A DNA stretch of 64,000 bases, taken from contig NW_020653750.1 in NCBI RefSeq assembly GCF_003589595.1, positions 4,132,424-4,196,423 of the forward strand, read 5' to 3'. Source of the DNA: Hyposmocoma kahamanoa (taxonomy: Eukaryota; Arthropoda; Insecta; Lepidoptera; Cosmopterigidae). The position numbers were made by a program, and so were the translations under genes. Positions 11,997 through 26,057 of this stretch are shown here, in pieces. The notes beneath the pieces were generated by a model. The model saw only the letters and a program-made list of their open reading frames with translations, was not told the origin of the DNA and searched no databases. Every line of letters starts with the position of its first letter. Within the stretch, counting starts at the first letter, position 1.

Positions 11997-12815
11997 TTAC
12001 AGTTATATTTTCCCCAATGATCGAAAATTCAAGTGCAAATGAGGTAGTTATAAAATGAAATGATTTTGGGAAACAGTAGCCCGTTTACTTCGCCGCGGGT
12101 GACGCAGGCACTTTATGGCGAATGTAATGTACTCGTCCGAGTGCTCTCGCCAAGTCTCGCCCGCGTCTCGCCGATAATTCTCGCGCGTGAGACCTACACA
12201 CGAGTGCGTCCATGTACACTCTATATATTCAGTTGCGGTTGCCGAGAAGACGGACGCATTAGAAATTGCTTTCGCTGTTACTCTATGCGCTATCAGTTAC
12301 TATATATATGTACATATGTATCACACTAAAAAAATAGAAAGTGGCGTAAACGGAGACTTCGCCAACGTATTCGCACGACTTACTTAACGGTAAAACTGCC
12401 TTGGGAGCCAGAGCCGGCGAGGGACACCGAGATATCCGATGCTAGGCGAGTGCTTTCTTGTGGGCACACTCTCACACTCGGCTTCTCTTGGGGTGTCTCG
12501 GCGAGTATACAGTACAGCCGCCATTAGAGGCGTCGCAAGTGACGCTTGGCGTACTCTTAAACAATGCGCCCGTGTGCGTACACCCTGAATCATAGGTAAA
12601 GCCGATACTGCACTACTGTAGGTACACCTTTCGCACCCCGCTGATCAGTGGTGACGAGGTCCGAAACTGGGACCGAAACAAGTGTACATGATCGGCTCAA
12701 GCTGATTCCACGTCATAGTGTGGTAACTCCATAACCCATTATATCTATATCATATTTATATTAAAAGCCTTGTGGTAATAAGGCTTTTAATATGAATTTA
12801 ACAATGTATCGAAAG
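11997..12815 (+). repeat. Segment duplicated at 16866-17185, with extra insert
   Basis: Both places have AGTTAT.TTTTCCCCA, AGAAAATTC.GTGCAAAT, GTGACGCA, GAGGCGTCGC and CGCCCGTG.GCGTAC in the same order. Here, about 420 bp (12108-12526) are inserted between GTGACGCA and GAGGCGTCGC. The nature of the duplicated segment is unknown. Confidence 0.55.
12108..12526. mobile_element. Possible MITE with weak inverted ends
   Basis: This is the insert defined by comparison with the paralogous segment. Its ends are loosely inverted: TATGGCG...TACTCGTCCGAG at the left, and the complement of CTCGGCGAGTATACAGTACAG...CGCCATTA at the right. It is rich in CTCG motifs. No transposase and no clear target duplication were seen. 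Confidence 0.4.
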
Positions 12816-12960
12816 TAGCTGACCTAGAAGAATATTACAGAAGAAACAGACACATCACATCATGTGGCGTCATTAATGAGAATAGTTAGAAATGAATCAA
12901 CGGGACGCGATTGTTAGCTGAAACCATCGAACGAACTATTAAAATCTTCGGACTAGATAG
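12816..12960. repeat. Flank shared with 22393-22600
   Basis: It shares ATCGAAAGT..CTGACCTAGA, then ACAGACACA and TGACGTCAT-like and GGACGC motifs in the same order as the region after actin-2. This extends the actin-1/actin-2 duplication about 2.2 kb past the actin-1 stop codon. Confidence 0.5.
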
Positions 12961-13237
12961 TTATCTATCTTTTTATGAATTGGGCCAGAAAACGTCAAAG
13001 GAAATTATGATATAGTCAAAGTTGCTTTAGTTGTAAGTCATATGTATAAATTATGGCAATTCCAAATCGATCTATATACCATGAATTCCCTTTGTTTACC
13101 TCTTTATATATTCAATAACAAATACCTCTAGGTAGGACGGTCGAACGTATTTTTATTCAGCAAAGTAATATTTAAGTTTTATAAGTACTTTTGGGTGTCG
13201 TTTTACTTTTTTTTGTGGGTTGATTTTGCTTGATTCC

Positions 13238-15821
13238 GTCGGTTTGCCCTTGAGACCCTACAACCATCCCCGGGGTGATGCTAAAGAGCAACAACTAATG
13301 GTAGGCTTCGGCCGTGACTGGTAACCACCCTCCGGACGCAGTCGAGTCGCCAAATGGTTTATCCGTATTCCAGCTCGTGTTCGGGAGTTGCCATTAGGAG
13401 GTCGGGTCTGAACAGTTACATTGCGTCTAACGACGAGTAGTAGCTGCTTGTACTGCCACACTGAGCACTCGGTTCTGGAGGCTAGCGGGATCCGAAGCAC
13501 GGTGCACCGCTGGCCGACTGTGGGAAGTCGGTTGCCCAATTAGCGGAAAAGCCACTCGTCAAAGGCTGCCCCGCCACCCAAATCCTAGAAAAAAATCCAA
13601 GAATGCTCCACCTTGCCGGTTGGCGTCCGGAGGGGAGGAACGAAGCGGTCCACCACCTGAAAACCGAGAAACCACAGCTACTGTTCCTCAACGAGACGCA
13701 GATCAGATTTCCAGTTGATGCGGCGTGAGGTACGCCACTCTGGGTAAACTCGGGAGCACAGGTTTTTACCTCGTGCCGGAGTCTGTGTACGTTCGCGATG
13801 ACATCTGTGTCTAGCATCCCAAGAACCTTGAGGCACCGAGTTTTTCTGTTCTGTGGCTTCTGGTTGACACGGGAGTTACACAAATAGTGTACTGCTATGT
13901 CTTCCGCTCGCACAGTGGAGATCAAGAGACGACCAAGCTGTTCCAACATCTTCTAGCATTATAGCGAGACTTCTGATGAGGCTCAAAATAGGTACCCAAC
14001 GGTGCAACTAGTCATTCTGGGGGACTTCAATGCACACTATCAAGAACGGTTGTTCCCGTACAGATGATCGATCATGCTGGCAGAGAGATGCGTAAACTTG
14101 CGTTAACACTAAACCTTTCCCAGCTTGTCAGTGGCGCCACAAGGATCCCAGATGTTGAATCTCATATGGCTAATTGCTTGGACCTACTGCTAACAACTGA
14201 TCCCGACCGATACTATGTGGTTATGGATACACCATTGGGTACTTCCGACCACTGTATGGTGAAAGCTGAATCCGCGTACTCCCAACCTGATCAGGGCTCC
14301 AATGGCACGAGATGAGTGTGGCGATACAGGTTAGCAGATTAGAACGAAATGCGTCATTTTTTTGCTTTATATCCCTGGCAGGCTTGCTTTTCTTCGGAAG
14401 ACTCGTCGAGCGGTGCTGACGCTGTAGTGTACATTACATTACATATCATACTCTGATGTATCCAATGGACCTCAAGATCGTCCTTGGTTTAGCGCTGACT
14501 GTAGCCGTGCTGAAGCACAAAAACCGTCGGCGTACCAAGCTTGGGTAGATGCTCGACTGCTCAAAGCTCCGAGCACTCGGAATCTGAAGAAAGCTTTTAA
14601 TAAGGCCGCCAAGAAGTGCAAAAGAGTATTACGCAGGGCAAAGTTCGACCATGTACACCGCATAGCGGCCAAAGTTGCCTCTTTTCCAGCATACAGCAAG
14701 TCTTTTTGGTCCCTTGCCAAAGCGGTCGAATCAAACTTTACCCTCCTTACTTTACCACCTCTGCTGATGCCGGATGGCTCGCTGGCTCATACTGCGGATG
14801 AGAAGGCGAATCTTTTTGCCTCACTCTTTGTAGAAAACACGCGTCTGAATGCCGCAGGGAACCTACCACCTTCTTTATCTCACACTGGCTGGAGTATAGC
14901 ACCAGTTCGCGTACGCCAAAAAGAGGTACTCGGAACTCTGCGAAGTTTAGACGTGAATAAAGCTAGCGGACCAGAAGGGATTCCAGCAATAATCCTGCGT
15001 AACTGTGCGCCTGAGTTGTCTCCTGTTCTCATACGCTTGTATCGCCTCTCACTTGAGACTAGTGTAGTTCCCAGGTCGAGGAAGCTTGCAAACGTGCAAC
15101 CTATGCCCAAAAAAGGAAGCAGAGCTGACCCTGTCAACTACCGACCTATCTCAGTCACTTCCATACTCTGCAAGACTATGGAACGTGTACTTAATAACCG
15201 TCTCCTGTCGTACCAAGAAGACAACGACCTCCTTAGTACTGGGGATCTTCTTGTGTACGCCTCTCATCTATGGAGCGAGGCTATAGAAAGACATGGCGAA
15301 GTTCTTGCAGTGTCTTTAGACATTTCTAAAATCTTTGACAGGGTCTGACACGCAAGCCTTGTAAGCAAGCTTCCCACTGACCTTTGCAACTGGATTTCGG
15401 ATTTCTTGAGTGAACGTTCGATTCGAGTGGTCTTAGGAGGTTACTCTTCCGAATATCGGGCGACAGATTCCTCAGGATGCCGTACCGTCCGCAATTCTCT
15501 TTCTGCTGCATATCAATGATATGTTAATCCCAGGGGCCTTTGAATATGCTGATGACAGTACATTTGTGGACAGGTACATGACCAATGCAAGGGTCAGTGG
15601 AGAAGAAATCCAGTCTTGTCGAGAGAAGCGTTTCGCTTCATTTACATGGCGAGCGACTAGAGAGAGAAATTCCCTACCTGCGGACTTGTTCCCCGAACGC
15701 TATAACTTGGACCTTTTCAAGGCGAGAATGAATAGGCATTATTCGCTTAGGTGTACACGCTACATCATCGACCTCATCATCACTTTCCATCAGGTGAGAT
15801 AGAAGTGAAATGCGCATTAAT
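13238..15821 (+). pseudogene. Degenerate non-LTR retrotransposon (endonuclease + reverse transcriptase), CR1/L2-like
   Basis: The element would nick DNA and reverse-transcribe its own RNA. An AP-type endonuclease is visible in several frames: LLFLNETQI (about 13683), ILGDFNAHYQ (about 14016-14043) and SDHCMV (about 14249). The reverse transcriptase follows, with KASGPEGIP, NYRPISVTS and SLDISKIFDRV (ending at 15348), then a TGA. A frameshifted stretch leads to FEYADDSTFVDRYM (about 15538), the YxDD active site. The C-terminus NSLPADLFPERYNLDLFKAR is the usual end of this type of protein. Frameshifts, stops and loss of the normal RT spacing show that it is dead. The closest clade is uncertain. 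Confidence 0.8.
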
Positions 15822-16865
15822 TTTTTTATAAAAAAACTTGTTATTTATCATGGATAGAAAACCCAGTTTACTCTTTAGAATTTTACAAACAGGTTTAATT
15901 AAGTTATTGGTTTTAGGTCTTCATTATATGACAGAACGAGGAAAATGTGGAGTCCGTTTTATGTATCGTCGGAATAACATGTCGATGACCGACCGAGAAA
16001 TAAATTGTGATTCATTAATTCCGCTCAGTGTACTTTTTCCTGTAAACATGATAACGACAAGTAAATGTGTAGGTATGTACATTTTTGAACATAATTAATA
16101 TTTGTAATATACATACATTGAACACTCAAATTATAAGAGTCTGTAATAATATTGGGTATAGGTATGGTATAGGTGTTAGATTAGTAAAGTATAAGCGCTT
16201 ATACTAAGCGATAGAAATTTCGCTATACTTTGATGGAAAAAAAGTCAAAGATAAGCTAAAACATACCTTTACAGATGTAGAGATTGACTTGGTTATATCC
16301 TTTAACCAAACCAAAATGAGCGAGGTACCATATCCATATGTATCAACGTAGACACGACACTTAAATACATATAGGAGTTAAGAAAAAGTTAGTATAATGA
16401 AAAGGAACATAGAAAAGATCCCTCTATCCTAACAAAGAAAATCGGTTAATGAATTTGTATGTTCCTTATCGTCATACCATTGCAAAGAAAAATACTTTCT
16501 GAATGCTTTAAGAAAATCAACCATCTGTAAATAAATAATATAGCTGAAACCACAAAATATGGAACCCGACAAGACACCTGACAATTCAGGGCCTAATATT
16601 CCAATTAGCAAAAAAAACTAACTTCCGGCCTTAGCTAAAATGTTCTGTAAAATTCTTTAAGGACTTAATAGTCGAATAAATATGGAGCAGGTACTAGGGT
16701 AAAAGAAGAAATAAACAAGTTTCGCCGTATAAAAAGTATCGATATCATTATAGAGATGCAGCTTGAAAATGCATAGTCACGTTACTACTAATAATTCACT
16801 ATTTCGTTGATTAAAAACTGCAAATTCACTCACAAGTTGCTTTGTCTCCATTAACAATATCTTTG
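15822..16865. other. Intergenic, no gene seen
   Basis: AT-rich. A short frame at 15838-16098 has no recognised domain and no splice context. Confidence 0.4.
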
Positions 16866-17185
16866 GTTACAGTTATCTTTTCCCCAGGGATAGAAAATTC
16901 GGGTGCAAATAGTACAATTATAAATAATGTTGGGAAGTAATAGCTTGCGCCGCTGTTCACAAGTGACGCATTCCCTTTGGAGGCGTCGCCTGCAGCGCTT
17001 GGCACCTCCTAAGATCCTGCGCCCGTGCGTACATCACACCGACCGACCGTGTACCATAGGTACCGGCTTTACAAGCACTGCCAATGTATTATTTAGGTGT
17101 TACATATTATTTAGTGTAACGGTGATAGTTCGTTCAACAAAAGGTTTTTTTAAGTTTTAAAAACCTTTAATTGATAATGTATCAT
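16866..17185 (+). repeat. Paralogous copy of 11997-12815, uninterrupted
   Basis: The motif order is the same as at 11997-12815 but without the 420-bp insert. It ends with an A-rich TTTAATTGATAATGTATC that corresponds to 12783-12813. Confidence 0.55.
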
Positions 17186-17872
17186 TATCGTCATCACCAT
17201 TATCAGATTTTTGTTATCACCAGCCCGCTGCTGGACATAGACTAATATGGATAGACTGGATTAATATAAAATAAGGCGATACGATTACGAACTAATCGTA
17301 TACGAAATCGAATATGATTAGTTCGAGACGTACTCTGTAATATAAATACGAATAGAAATGGAAGCTGTATACTCATATATACGGTCCGTACTAAGATGAA
17401 AACAACGTGGTACCTAGTTAAAACCAAATTGAAGAAACAAGTAATAAAGTTACTTACGTGGTTACAAATACTTGCATAAATATACTCATCATGTCATCCA
17501 AGAATCAATCAATCAATCTATCAATGACGACTCTACACTGATAGTGTACATTAACGATTTTATAGCTGACGTTAGGATGACTCATTATCAAACAGTCCAG
17601 AATAAGATCAGATGAGTCAGAAAAGAAGGACCGTAGATATTATAATATTTGATAAATGGTAGGTATTTGGAAGGAGTTACAAAACACCAGTGGCTTTTAG
17701 AGCGGATTGATCTTGTGAAACAAAAAATCTTATGACTAATTAGTAAGTTATCATAACTGTAGTAATTTGTAGTATATTATAACGCGTGTATATGATAAGT
17801 ACTAGTATATTGCTTACATAAGCAGATACATGAGGCCTTTTCGTTTTATTTTACAATTTGTAATACGTCGTT
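17186..17872. other. Intergenic, no gene seen
   Basis: AT-rich, with simple GATTATCATC-like repeats near 17175-17215. No coding signal. Confidence 0.4.
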
Positions 17873-18007
17873 ACGAAAGGCGGATTTGCGGATGATATCA
17901 TCATAATTTTCGCAGAAAACGTGGAGAATTTGAAAGCTGTGATTGGAAGCTCTTCAAGCTCTTACTATGAGTCAGTCGTTGTGGGACTGATGATGAAATT
18001 TTGGTGA
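17873..18007 (+). pseudogene. Reverse-transcriptase active-site fossil, RTE-like
   Basis: An open frame of about 44 codons contains FADDIIIIFAENVENLK, the F/YADD active-site motif with its usual downstream residues, followed by VGLMMKF before TGA. RTE-type elements have this order (FADDI...AE....L......VGLKMN). Nothing upstream or downstream continues the domain, so it is a small fragment. Confidence 0.6.
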
Positions 18008-18187
18008 AATGACAGGCACATGAAACTTGTCACCTTATGTCTCAGGGTGACGGGCGCAGTGGCAGTACCACTAAGATCTTTGTGATTTAAAGCCCTGAGT
18101 GGCACTATAACTGTTATGGACAGGCATGTCGCTTATCGCCGGGAGCACGATTTCTTCGTCCAGTCACTTGGTATCATAAAAAAAACA
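18004..18187 (+). repeat. REP-A copy 2 (3' half)
   Basis: It begins within the family at GTGAAATGACAGGCACATGA and runs to the end TTGGTATCATAAAAAAAA. Confidence 0.7.
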
Positions 18188-18220
18188 CTAAAACACTGTT
18201 CATGTGTCGGTCATGAATGT

Positions 18221-18242
18221 TCTCTCTCTCTCTCTCTCTCTT
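18221..18242. repeat. (CT)n microsatellite
   Basis: About ten uninterrupted CT units. Confidence 0.9.
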
Positions 18243-18627
18243 TTTAAAGAAAGGAAGAGTATGTCTGCTTGGGTCAGACTTTGAACATTATTAAATTCTA
18301 GCAAAATAGCGAGATTCTATGATTACACAAAGATATGAAGAAGACCGTATCTAATCGACTTAGCTATGAAAGAGGAAATTTTCGAAAGAAGAATTTCGAA
18401 AACACGGCATGTAATAATGAAGTTTCTAATTGATTTACATTTTTCAACATATTCCCTATCTTATACTTAGTTACGTAGGTATGGAAGCAATTGTAGTCCG
18501 CTCTCTTTTGACTAACATTGCACCCCAAATATACACTAGGTATGTTGTTTAAATTGAACACATCCTTCCTCGCCATAGAGATCCTAACACAACTCCGACA
18601 AATAAGGCAAAATTAGCGGACATTCAG

Positions 18628-18760
18628 GATTGCAGGGGATGGCTGAGTCATAGCCCCACTCGCTCCCCTTACTGCACTGCAGCCGAGGGTGCCCGGGTCG
18701 ATACCCGCAGACAAGTATAAATCTGAAAATTATCTATCATTTTGCAACAAGAATATGAAG
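18628..18760 (+). repeat. tRNA-derived SINE-like copy (family S2)
   Basis: GGGATGGCTGAGTCATAG resembles an A box and GGGTCGATACCCGCAG a B box. It is homologous to 1312-1425 but better preserved. Confidence 0.55.
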
Positions 18761-19559
18761 GCGTCGGAAGTAGAAAGTCTTTCACAAAATAATTTTTAAA
18801 CTTTCGCTCTTGAAATAATTTCAAAAATTTTTACATTATCAGTTGAAAACATTGAAAATATTGCATGAAGTTCACATTATGTTACTGTTTTCTCACATCT
18901 CACAAAGAATACCTTGTCACTGACATTGAAGTCAAGTACTAAAAGATCAGCTACGCTAAGGTCGTTGAAACGTAAAGACACGTTTTTGACCAAATAAGCA
19001 TTTTGTTTGCCGTTTTAGAGCAGCACTGAAATGAGGTCGTATGAAACGAAGGCCTTGGTTATTCTACGTCATTGTTACCTCGCTTAACAAACATTGATCA
19101 ATATTTTTAATGGAACATGCAATTTCGTATCCTCTATACAGTTTTCAAGCCGAATCTTAGGTGCCTCGTGAAAACCACGAGTGTAGGCCACGAGTTCTGT
19201 CAAGTAGAAATACAAAATATGTATTTTCTAAAACAATGAAGTTGCCACATGATAATTATTTCTTTATAGTCGTATAATTCTTAATGTGTACTGCACCAAA
19301 TAACATCTTATTAAACATATTAATTTAAATTTAACTTATTAAAATATCTTATTAAACATCTTATCAAACATCTTTGATGACTACCGAATTCTGCTAAATT
19401 CAGGTTAATGTCAGGTGTTGGAGCGGTAATTCGCGCAAATATGCTGATTCATAGAGAAAGCACTTGAGACACGAACAGAAATGAAACTATAATAATTATC
19501 TTCTTGAGACACGGTCATGGTCATATTCGATGAATGAACTTGCGGCTTTTGGATCGTTA
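18761..19559. other. Intergenic, no gene seen
   Basis: AT-rich sequence upstream of the actin-2 promoter. It contains a local near-tandem CTTATTAAACAT repeat (about 19305-19375). Confidence 0.4.
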
Positions 19560-19847
19560 ATTGTTAAAAGTGACAGCGCGACACGTGAGCCGGCTTGGCG
19601 ACTGTTTGTGGTCTCTATCATATTCACATGTGTTATAATCAGCATTCCCTCTCATCTTATATCAAAGTATCTCGTTTTATCACCATTGAAATTATCACCG
19701 TGGAATTATCAACGCTTGTTGAACCACGTTACCCTATATGGTTATGAAATTGAACCAGCTCGCGATTGGTGGAAAATATTATATTCTTGATAGTGCGCGA
19801 GCTGTTGATAAGAAGTGTTTTAAATAGTATTCCTCGTGGGCCGTTTC
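19560..19847 (+). promoter_or_regulatory. Actin-2 promoter
   Basis: Collinear with the actin-1 promoter: AATTGTTAAAAGTG, CACGTGAGC, CGCTTGTTGAACCACGTTAC, CArG-like CCCTATATGG (19732-19741) and AGCTGTTGATAAGAAG. A TATA-like TTTTAAATAG at about 19819-19828 is followed by the probable start near TCTCATTTTG (about 19848). The preserved blocks in otherwise diverged flanks suggest retained regulation. Confidence 0.65.
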
Positions 19848-19920
19848 TCATTTTGTGGTGTGCGGTTGACCGAGGCAGCACTGCGTCGCGCCGACGGTTT
19901 TTCCTTACATATTTAATACA
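19848..19920 (+). other. Actin-2 non-coding first exon
   Basis: It ends in ...TACA before the donor GTAAGT at 19921 and joins the coding exon at 20162 (acceptor TTTCAG). The 5' end is inferred from the TATA-like box. Confidence 0.6.
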
Positions 19921-20166
19921 GTAAGTTTTGTTTAATTATTATTCGCATTTGTTTACTTCTCATTCTCGTATCTCTCTCGTTTCTGAATGAGCTCAGAGTG
20001 TTTAAAGATACAATTATGTGACAGTGTTAAAATTTTTGACAAAAGAAAATTACGTAATGTGGATTACATAATTATATGGAATGAAATAACTTGATTGTTT
20101 CATTTTTGTGAGTAAAGTTTTTCCTGTACACATAGAAACTTAAGAGAAACGATTGTTTCAGACTAA

Positions 20167-21393
<1,227 letters not shown>

Positions 21394-21640
21394 ATGCCAC
21401 ATATGAGACTATAACTAAATGTAGTTTGTAATTGTCCTACATCAAACCCTGACGGGATGACTCAAATGACGCTTGTTATATATTATTTAAGTACAGTATT
21501 TAAATAGGCTATAAGTTATCGTAATATGCATATTACGAAAATAGCAAGAATCATTTTCGATTCAATTTTTTACAAAGAATATGTATTTTTTTGTTACACA
21601 ACTCAGTAATAAAAAAAATTATATATCGTTGTAAATTCTT
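21394..21640 (+). other. Actin-2 3'UTR
   Basis: Closely similar to 10642-10870. AATAAA within CAGTAATAAAAAAAAT near 21606 is a likely poly(A) signal. Confidence 0.65.
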
Positions 21641-22837
21641 ATTTTTATTACCTGTCACTTGACGTCTCTGTCCATATTTTAAAATCACAAGTCTATCACT
21701 TGCTTAGTCATTCATTTCTGTATTTTGGGAACTTTCATAACGGCAGTTCATTATATTCATACTTAACGAATTTCTCTTTAATGATGACAAAGTAACTGAC
21801 ATACTTTTATTTTAATTTATATTGGGTAATAACACATTCACCCGTATCTACTATGCAACCATAACCAATAGAAACAGAGTTAATGTGATGTGTTAATTTT
21901 ACTAATGGAAAAGCTATTGTTCCTGGGTGTGGTTCTATTTGTCCACCAGTTAAGTGCCACAGGGAAAACCACTCCCATGGCTTACTTTCCTGTTGTTACA
22001 ATATTTATTACTCTGGAAGGTCTATTTTTATAGTTAAAGGAAAAGTCCTTTTTCATTATGTATTAATTTGTTATTATTTTGCATGACAACGCATTTAAGT
22101 TTGATTTGAAAGCGGTTGGTAGGTACTTGTGGTTTAAATCAAGGAAGTTGTACCTACAATGATGCGGAAAACAGATTTCCTTTCAAACAGTTCAAATATT
22201 AGGTACATTAGTGTTAAAATATTATAACTACAAAATGTTTTTTACTTATTACTTTGTAGATCTAGGTAAGTTCAGGTTTAAACGTTCAAGGCAATGTAAA
22301 ATGACAACATAACCATGATCACCTCTAATCCCAACAGTTACATTGCGTTTAAAAGCATCTATTATATTTTATTTGCTTAAATAGTTTAAAAATATACCGA
22401 AAGTCACTGACCTAGAGCAATGTTTCGGAAATAGTCATGTTATAACTAACAGACACACCCACTGCCCGATGCGCGTGACGTCATCGATGCTATTTCTGGA
22501 TGTGGTAAGACAACTCGTGAGAGTATTTGGAAAGAATAAATATGATAGGACGCAAATATCAGCTGAGATTATCAATTGAAAGGCGCTTTAGACATCTACG
22601 TAAGTCTACATTTTAGGTATGCGTTGAGTCCTTCTAAGAAAATTGTACCTAAATCAACAGTAATAAAATAATAGCAGAGTAGTTACATATTTTGTAACGA
22701 TACATTTATTTTTTCCTGAAATTAGTCCTCTGGCGACCAACGTACTTTCACTTTCAATCTCATACTTTATTCGGTCTGAGTAAGCAACTTCAGCGTATGT
22801 ATATATTATTAAAAAGGTGACGGTTGACTGACACAGG
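21641..22837. other. Actin-2 downstream flank
   Basis: No gene. It includes blocks homologous to the actin-1 flank: AC.AGTTAA.TGCC.CAGGGAAAAC (about 21950; actin-1 side about 11790) and 22393-22600 versus 12810-12960. REP-A copy 1 has no counterpart here. Confidence 0.5.
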
Positions 22838-22905
22838 TGACCATGGGACCTGTAAAGGGCCCGAAACGTCGTCGGTTTGTTTCAAAAAACAAATATACGC
22901 GATTT
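22838..22905 (+). repeat. REP-C dispersed motif, copy 1
   Basis: TGACCATGGGACCTGTAAAG, then GGCCCGAAACGT, then GGTTTGTTTCAAAA. Related blocks occur at 49758-49825 and 51653-51715 on the same strand. Confidence 0.5.
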
Positions 22906-23756
22906 AAATCCGGAAAAATAGTTTCATTTCCTATGCGTAACAATCGCGAAAACCTAAGAACTCTTAAAATATTCTTTTTATTTTTTGATCGCAAATTCCG
23001 CCGCAATATAGACGGAGATTACGGATGTGAATTTGTTGACATATTAAAATTGAGGATTTCTATAGCTTGATATGTTTATTTCCTTAATAAAAACTAAAGT
23101 TTTGGAAAGGAAAGCATTTGGAACCATAAATGTTCTGAATACAGTGATAAATTATAAGTAACATCTCAGATCATACAAAAAAGGTTGTTTGTATGACCTG
23201 AGAGTAATATCTTCCATTTCGACATCACCTAATACACTGAGCTCCTGAATTATATCGAACTCGCGCATGCAGTCCGTCTATTTGTTAGCAGCCTTACTTA
23301 TTTTTATAACATCTGCTTGAACGAAAGCCGAAAATCCAGGCCAGACTCTTACATCACTTATAACGTCACAAGTCACGTCTTTCGCTCTCACACCTATTGC
23401 CTAATGCAGTTTACTATGCCCACAGACCAAATAAATGCCTGCTGCGTTACAGTTCAGTGATGTGTGTAAATGACAATGTTGAGCTCAGTTGTCGGTTACA
23501 CTAACACACATTAGGCTTATTAGGTGCCAATATCACTTATCAATCGATTGTGATCTAAATTAATTGTCCTTTGCAGGTACCTATAGCATCTTTATATTAT
23601 ATTGAGAGTAGAGACGGCCGGAAAGGCAGAAACTCAAAATGGATCCGCTTCAAAAGAGCTGTGTTCGAGATGCAATACGTTGTTGCCGCTGTTTAAGGTA
23701 ATAATAATAACTATAATAATAATAATAAAAAAGAAATACAATAATAATAATAATAA
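22906..23756. other. Intergenic, no gene seen
   Basis: It holds an imperfect hairpin CTCAGATCATACAAA / TTTGTATGACCTGAG (about 23166-23204). An (AAT)n-rich tract near 23700-23756 is the tail of the adjacent minus-strand SINE. Confidence 0.45.
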
Positions 23757-23931
23757 CACACACACTCAACATAGCCCCGCACTAGGGAAACCCTGTGTCG
23801 CGGGTGCCATGGACACACATATAGACAACCACAAATTACACCCAAACTCACGAGAGAAACAAATGTAGGTCATACAAATATTTCTCCCAGCCCGGGAATC
23901 GAACCTGAGACCTCTGCGTGGCAGTCCGGCT
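23757..23931 (-). mobile_element. tRNA-derived SINE (family S1), minus strand, 5'-truncated
   Basis: The complement matches the SINE in the actin-3 intron from CTGCCACGCAGAGGT through the B box GGTTCGATTCCCGGGC to GCACCCGCGACACAGGGTTT and beyond. It lacks about the first 25 bp with the A box. The tail is an (ATT)n-rich tract. Confidence 0.8.
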
Positions 23932-26057
23932 AAGTATATTGCAATTTACAAAATCCGTCGATACCTCATGATGAGTTCCATGACTTGAGAGTGTTAGTAG
24001 GTCTACATAGTTCAAATGAGTTTTTAAACTTTTTTGTTGGTACTTACTTAAAAGTAGACCGTTATCACTAACCCTGTAGGCGTTTATTCAGCTTATTATA
24101 GTTTTCATTGCTTGCCAAATAGGGCAACGTATTTCTGCCCCATGTTAAATGTGCACTACGATTTCAACAGAATTTACTAATAGTTAGCCTTGTATGTAAG
24201 TACAGTAATCCTCCGCCCTGCATAGTCTGTGTCCAGACGCTCCGGGGAGCGCGGGGTATGGAAAGAGGGGCAGTATCGACCGAGTTCGCCCTTGACCCTC
24301 ACATTCGTGCACGGAGGGCCCAGGCGTATTGGGATACAAACCGGGGTGTTGTGCAAGTGTGTGTGGGAGTCAGCTGTCACTGCAGGGTATGGGCGCAATG
24401 AATTTGAGCTTTTAAAATTATTATTCTAAGTGACTAGCCATAAGCATGTTTGTTTTGCATGCTAACTTGTCTACGTTTTAGGGACAATTTATAACAAATA
24501 ATAAAAATAAAATAATAAAATATATATAAATAATATATATAAAAATAAAAATAGTATAACTAATTCATACTTAGGAAAGCAATGCTCTTCCAGAATTGGA
24601 AATAGCTCTAGGGTTGGATGGACAAATACTTAGATGACAAACAATCTGTTTTAATATTAAAATTTTTTTGCCTTCATTTGCACTCCTGATCATGGAAGAA
24701 AGTAAGAAAGAAACAAGAATGACATTTACATATTTTGGCTCTACAGTTAACATAGTAACACAATGTTATTTTGTTTCTCTAAAAATAACTGAGCCACCTT
24801 CAACCGGAAACAGGTTCACAAAAAAAACTTACTTTCGTCAATATGCGTGATTCATTCTGCGTCCCGTTTTAATTTTTTTTTAACATACTTCCCCGGTCTT
24901 TACAAAATTATTTTTACCGTTAACACTGTGAATGTATATTTGTTGCTTCTAATCTTAGAGGATGGGAAAAAATAAAATTCTAATAGGTTAAATGACAGGG
25001 TGTGCCGCTCTTATTTATATTAAAGTAGGGCAACAAAATTACACACTGGTCGCGTGAAGCATGACTCTTGTACAACAATTCGTATATGAAACCTAATAGT
25101 GTCGTACCTAACCCAAAAATGATTGGATTTGAGAAAACACGAATTGAAAATAAAAATAAATACTGAATCAATCTTATCGCGAATGATGGGATTATTTTTA
25201 TTTATACATGTTAAACAGATAACCACTTACAAACGAGAATATAAATTGATTCAGTAATCTTTTGAACTTCCAAATCGAGTTTCCTATCGCAGCTCAATTT
25301 TAGAGTTACGACGTTACGACAGTATAGGTACCTATTTGGTATCATGTATGAATTATGTACGTTAGCATGGCCTATCGCGTTTTATTTCGCTTTGTTAAAT
25401 CTGCCCACGTATTATGAAGTGTTCAATTTACCTCGATTAATTTTATGCCTAATTAACAATTAATTTCGAAGCGAAAATGCTCATTTTTGTGGAAAAATTA
25501 CGCTCTCTTAACATCATTCTTAAAATAGTCGTTGTTTCTCGTGATCGATAAATTGCGAGTCGGTTTTCCATCTTAAGTTTCCTCTCCAAAGGTAGACAAG
25601 TTTTGAACGATAAAATTGTCGTTTTAAAGACTAATATGCAAATTGTTGCTAAACAATGTGATTGATATAATTAAAGTACTCTGTATTTTTCAGGTCGCTG
25701 ATTTATTAAAATACTAATAATAATATAGGAGCATACATTTTCCTATCTTAATATCATACATAACACATCAAAACATGTGTTTAATCATAGCAAGGTGCCG
25801 CACATGTAAATGAGTCATCGAACAAGCAATAGGTAACTATTCTACATGGGTTTTGGTATCAACACAATGCCCCTTACTTATTTGTCATTCTGTACGGATT
25901 TCACGTTTCCTTCTGACTCATAGTCTGAGACTCAAGTGGCGCCCGTTTTTGTTGTCTTTGAAAAAATGTAATGCGTTAAAAATGTAATGTAATACTCCGA
26001 AAGCAGAAACTGAGATTTAATATTTGCAAAATGATTAGAAACAAGCTTTTAAGAAAG
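23932..26057. other. Intergenic, no gene seen
   Basis: AT-rich. A GC-richer island at 24220-24405 has no recognised domain or partner in this window. Confidence 0.4.

Noticed and set aside
13482..13949. A 155-codon minus-strand ORF
   Set aside because: It lies antisense to the recognised LINE endonuclease region and has no domain.
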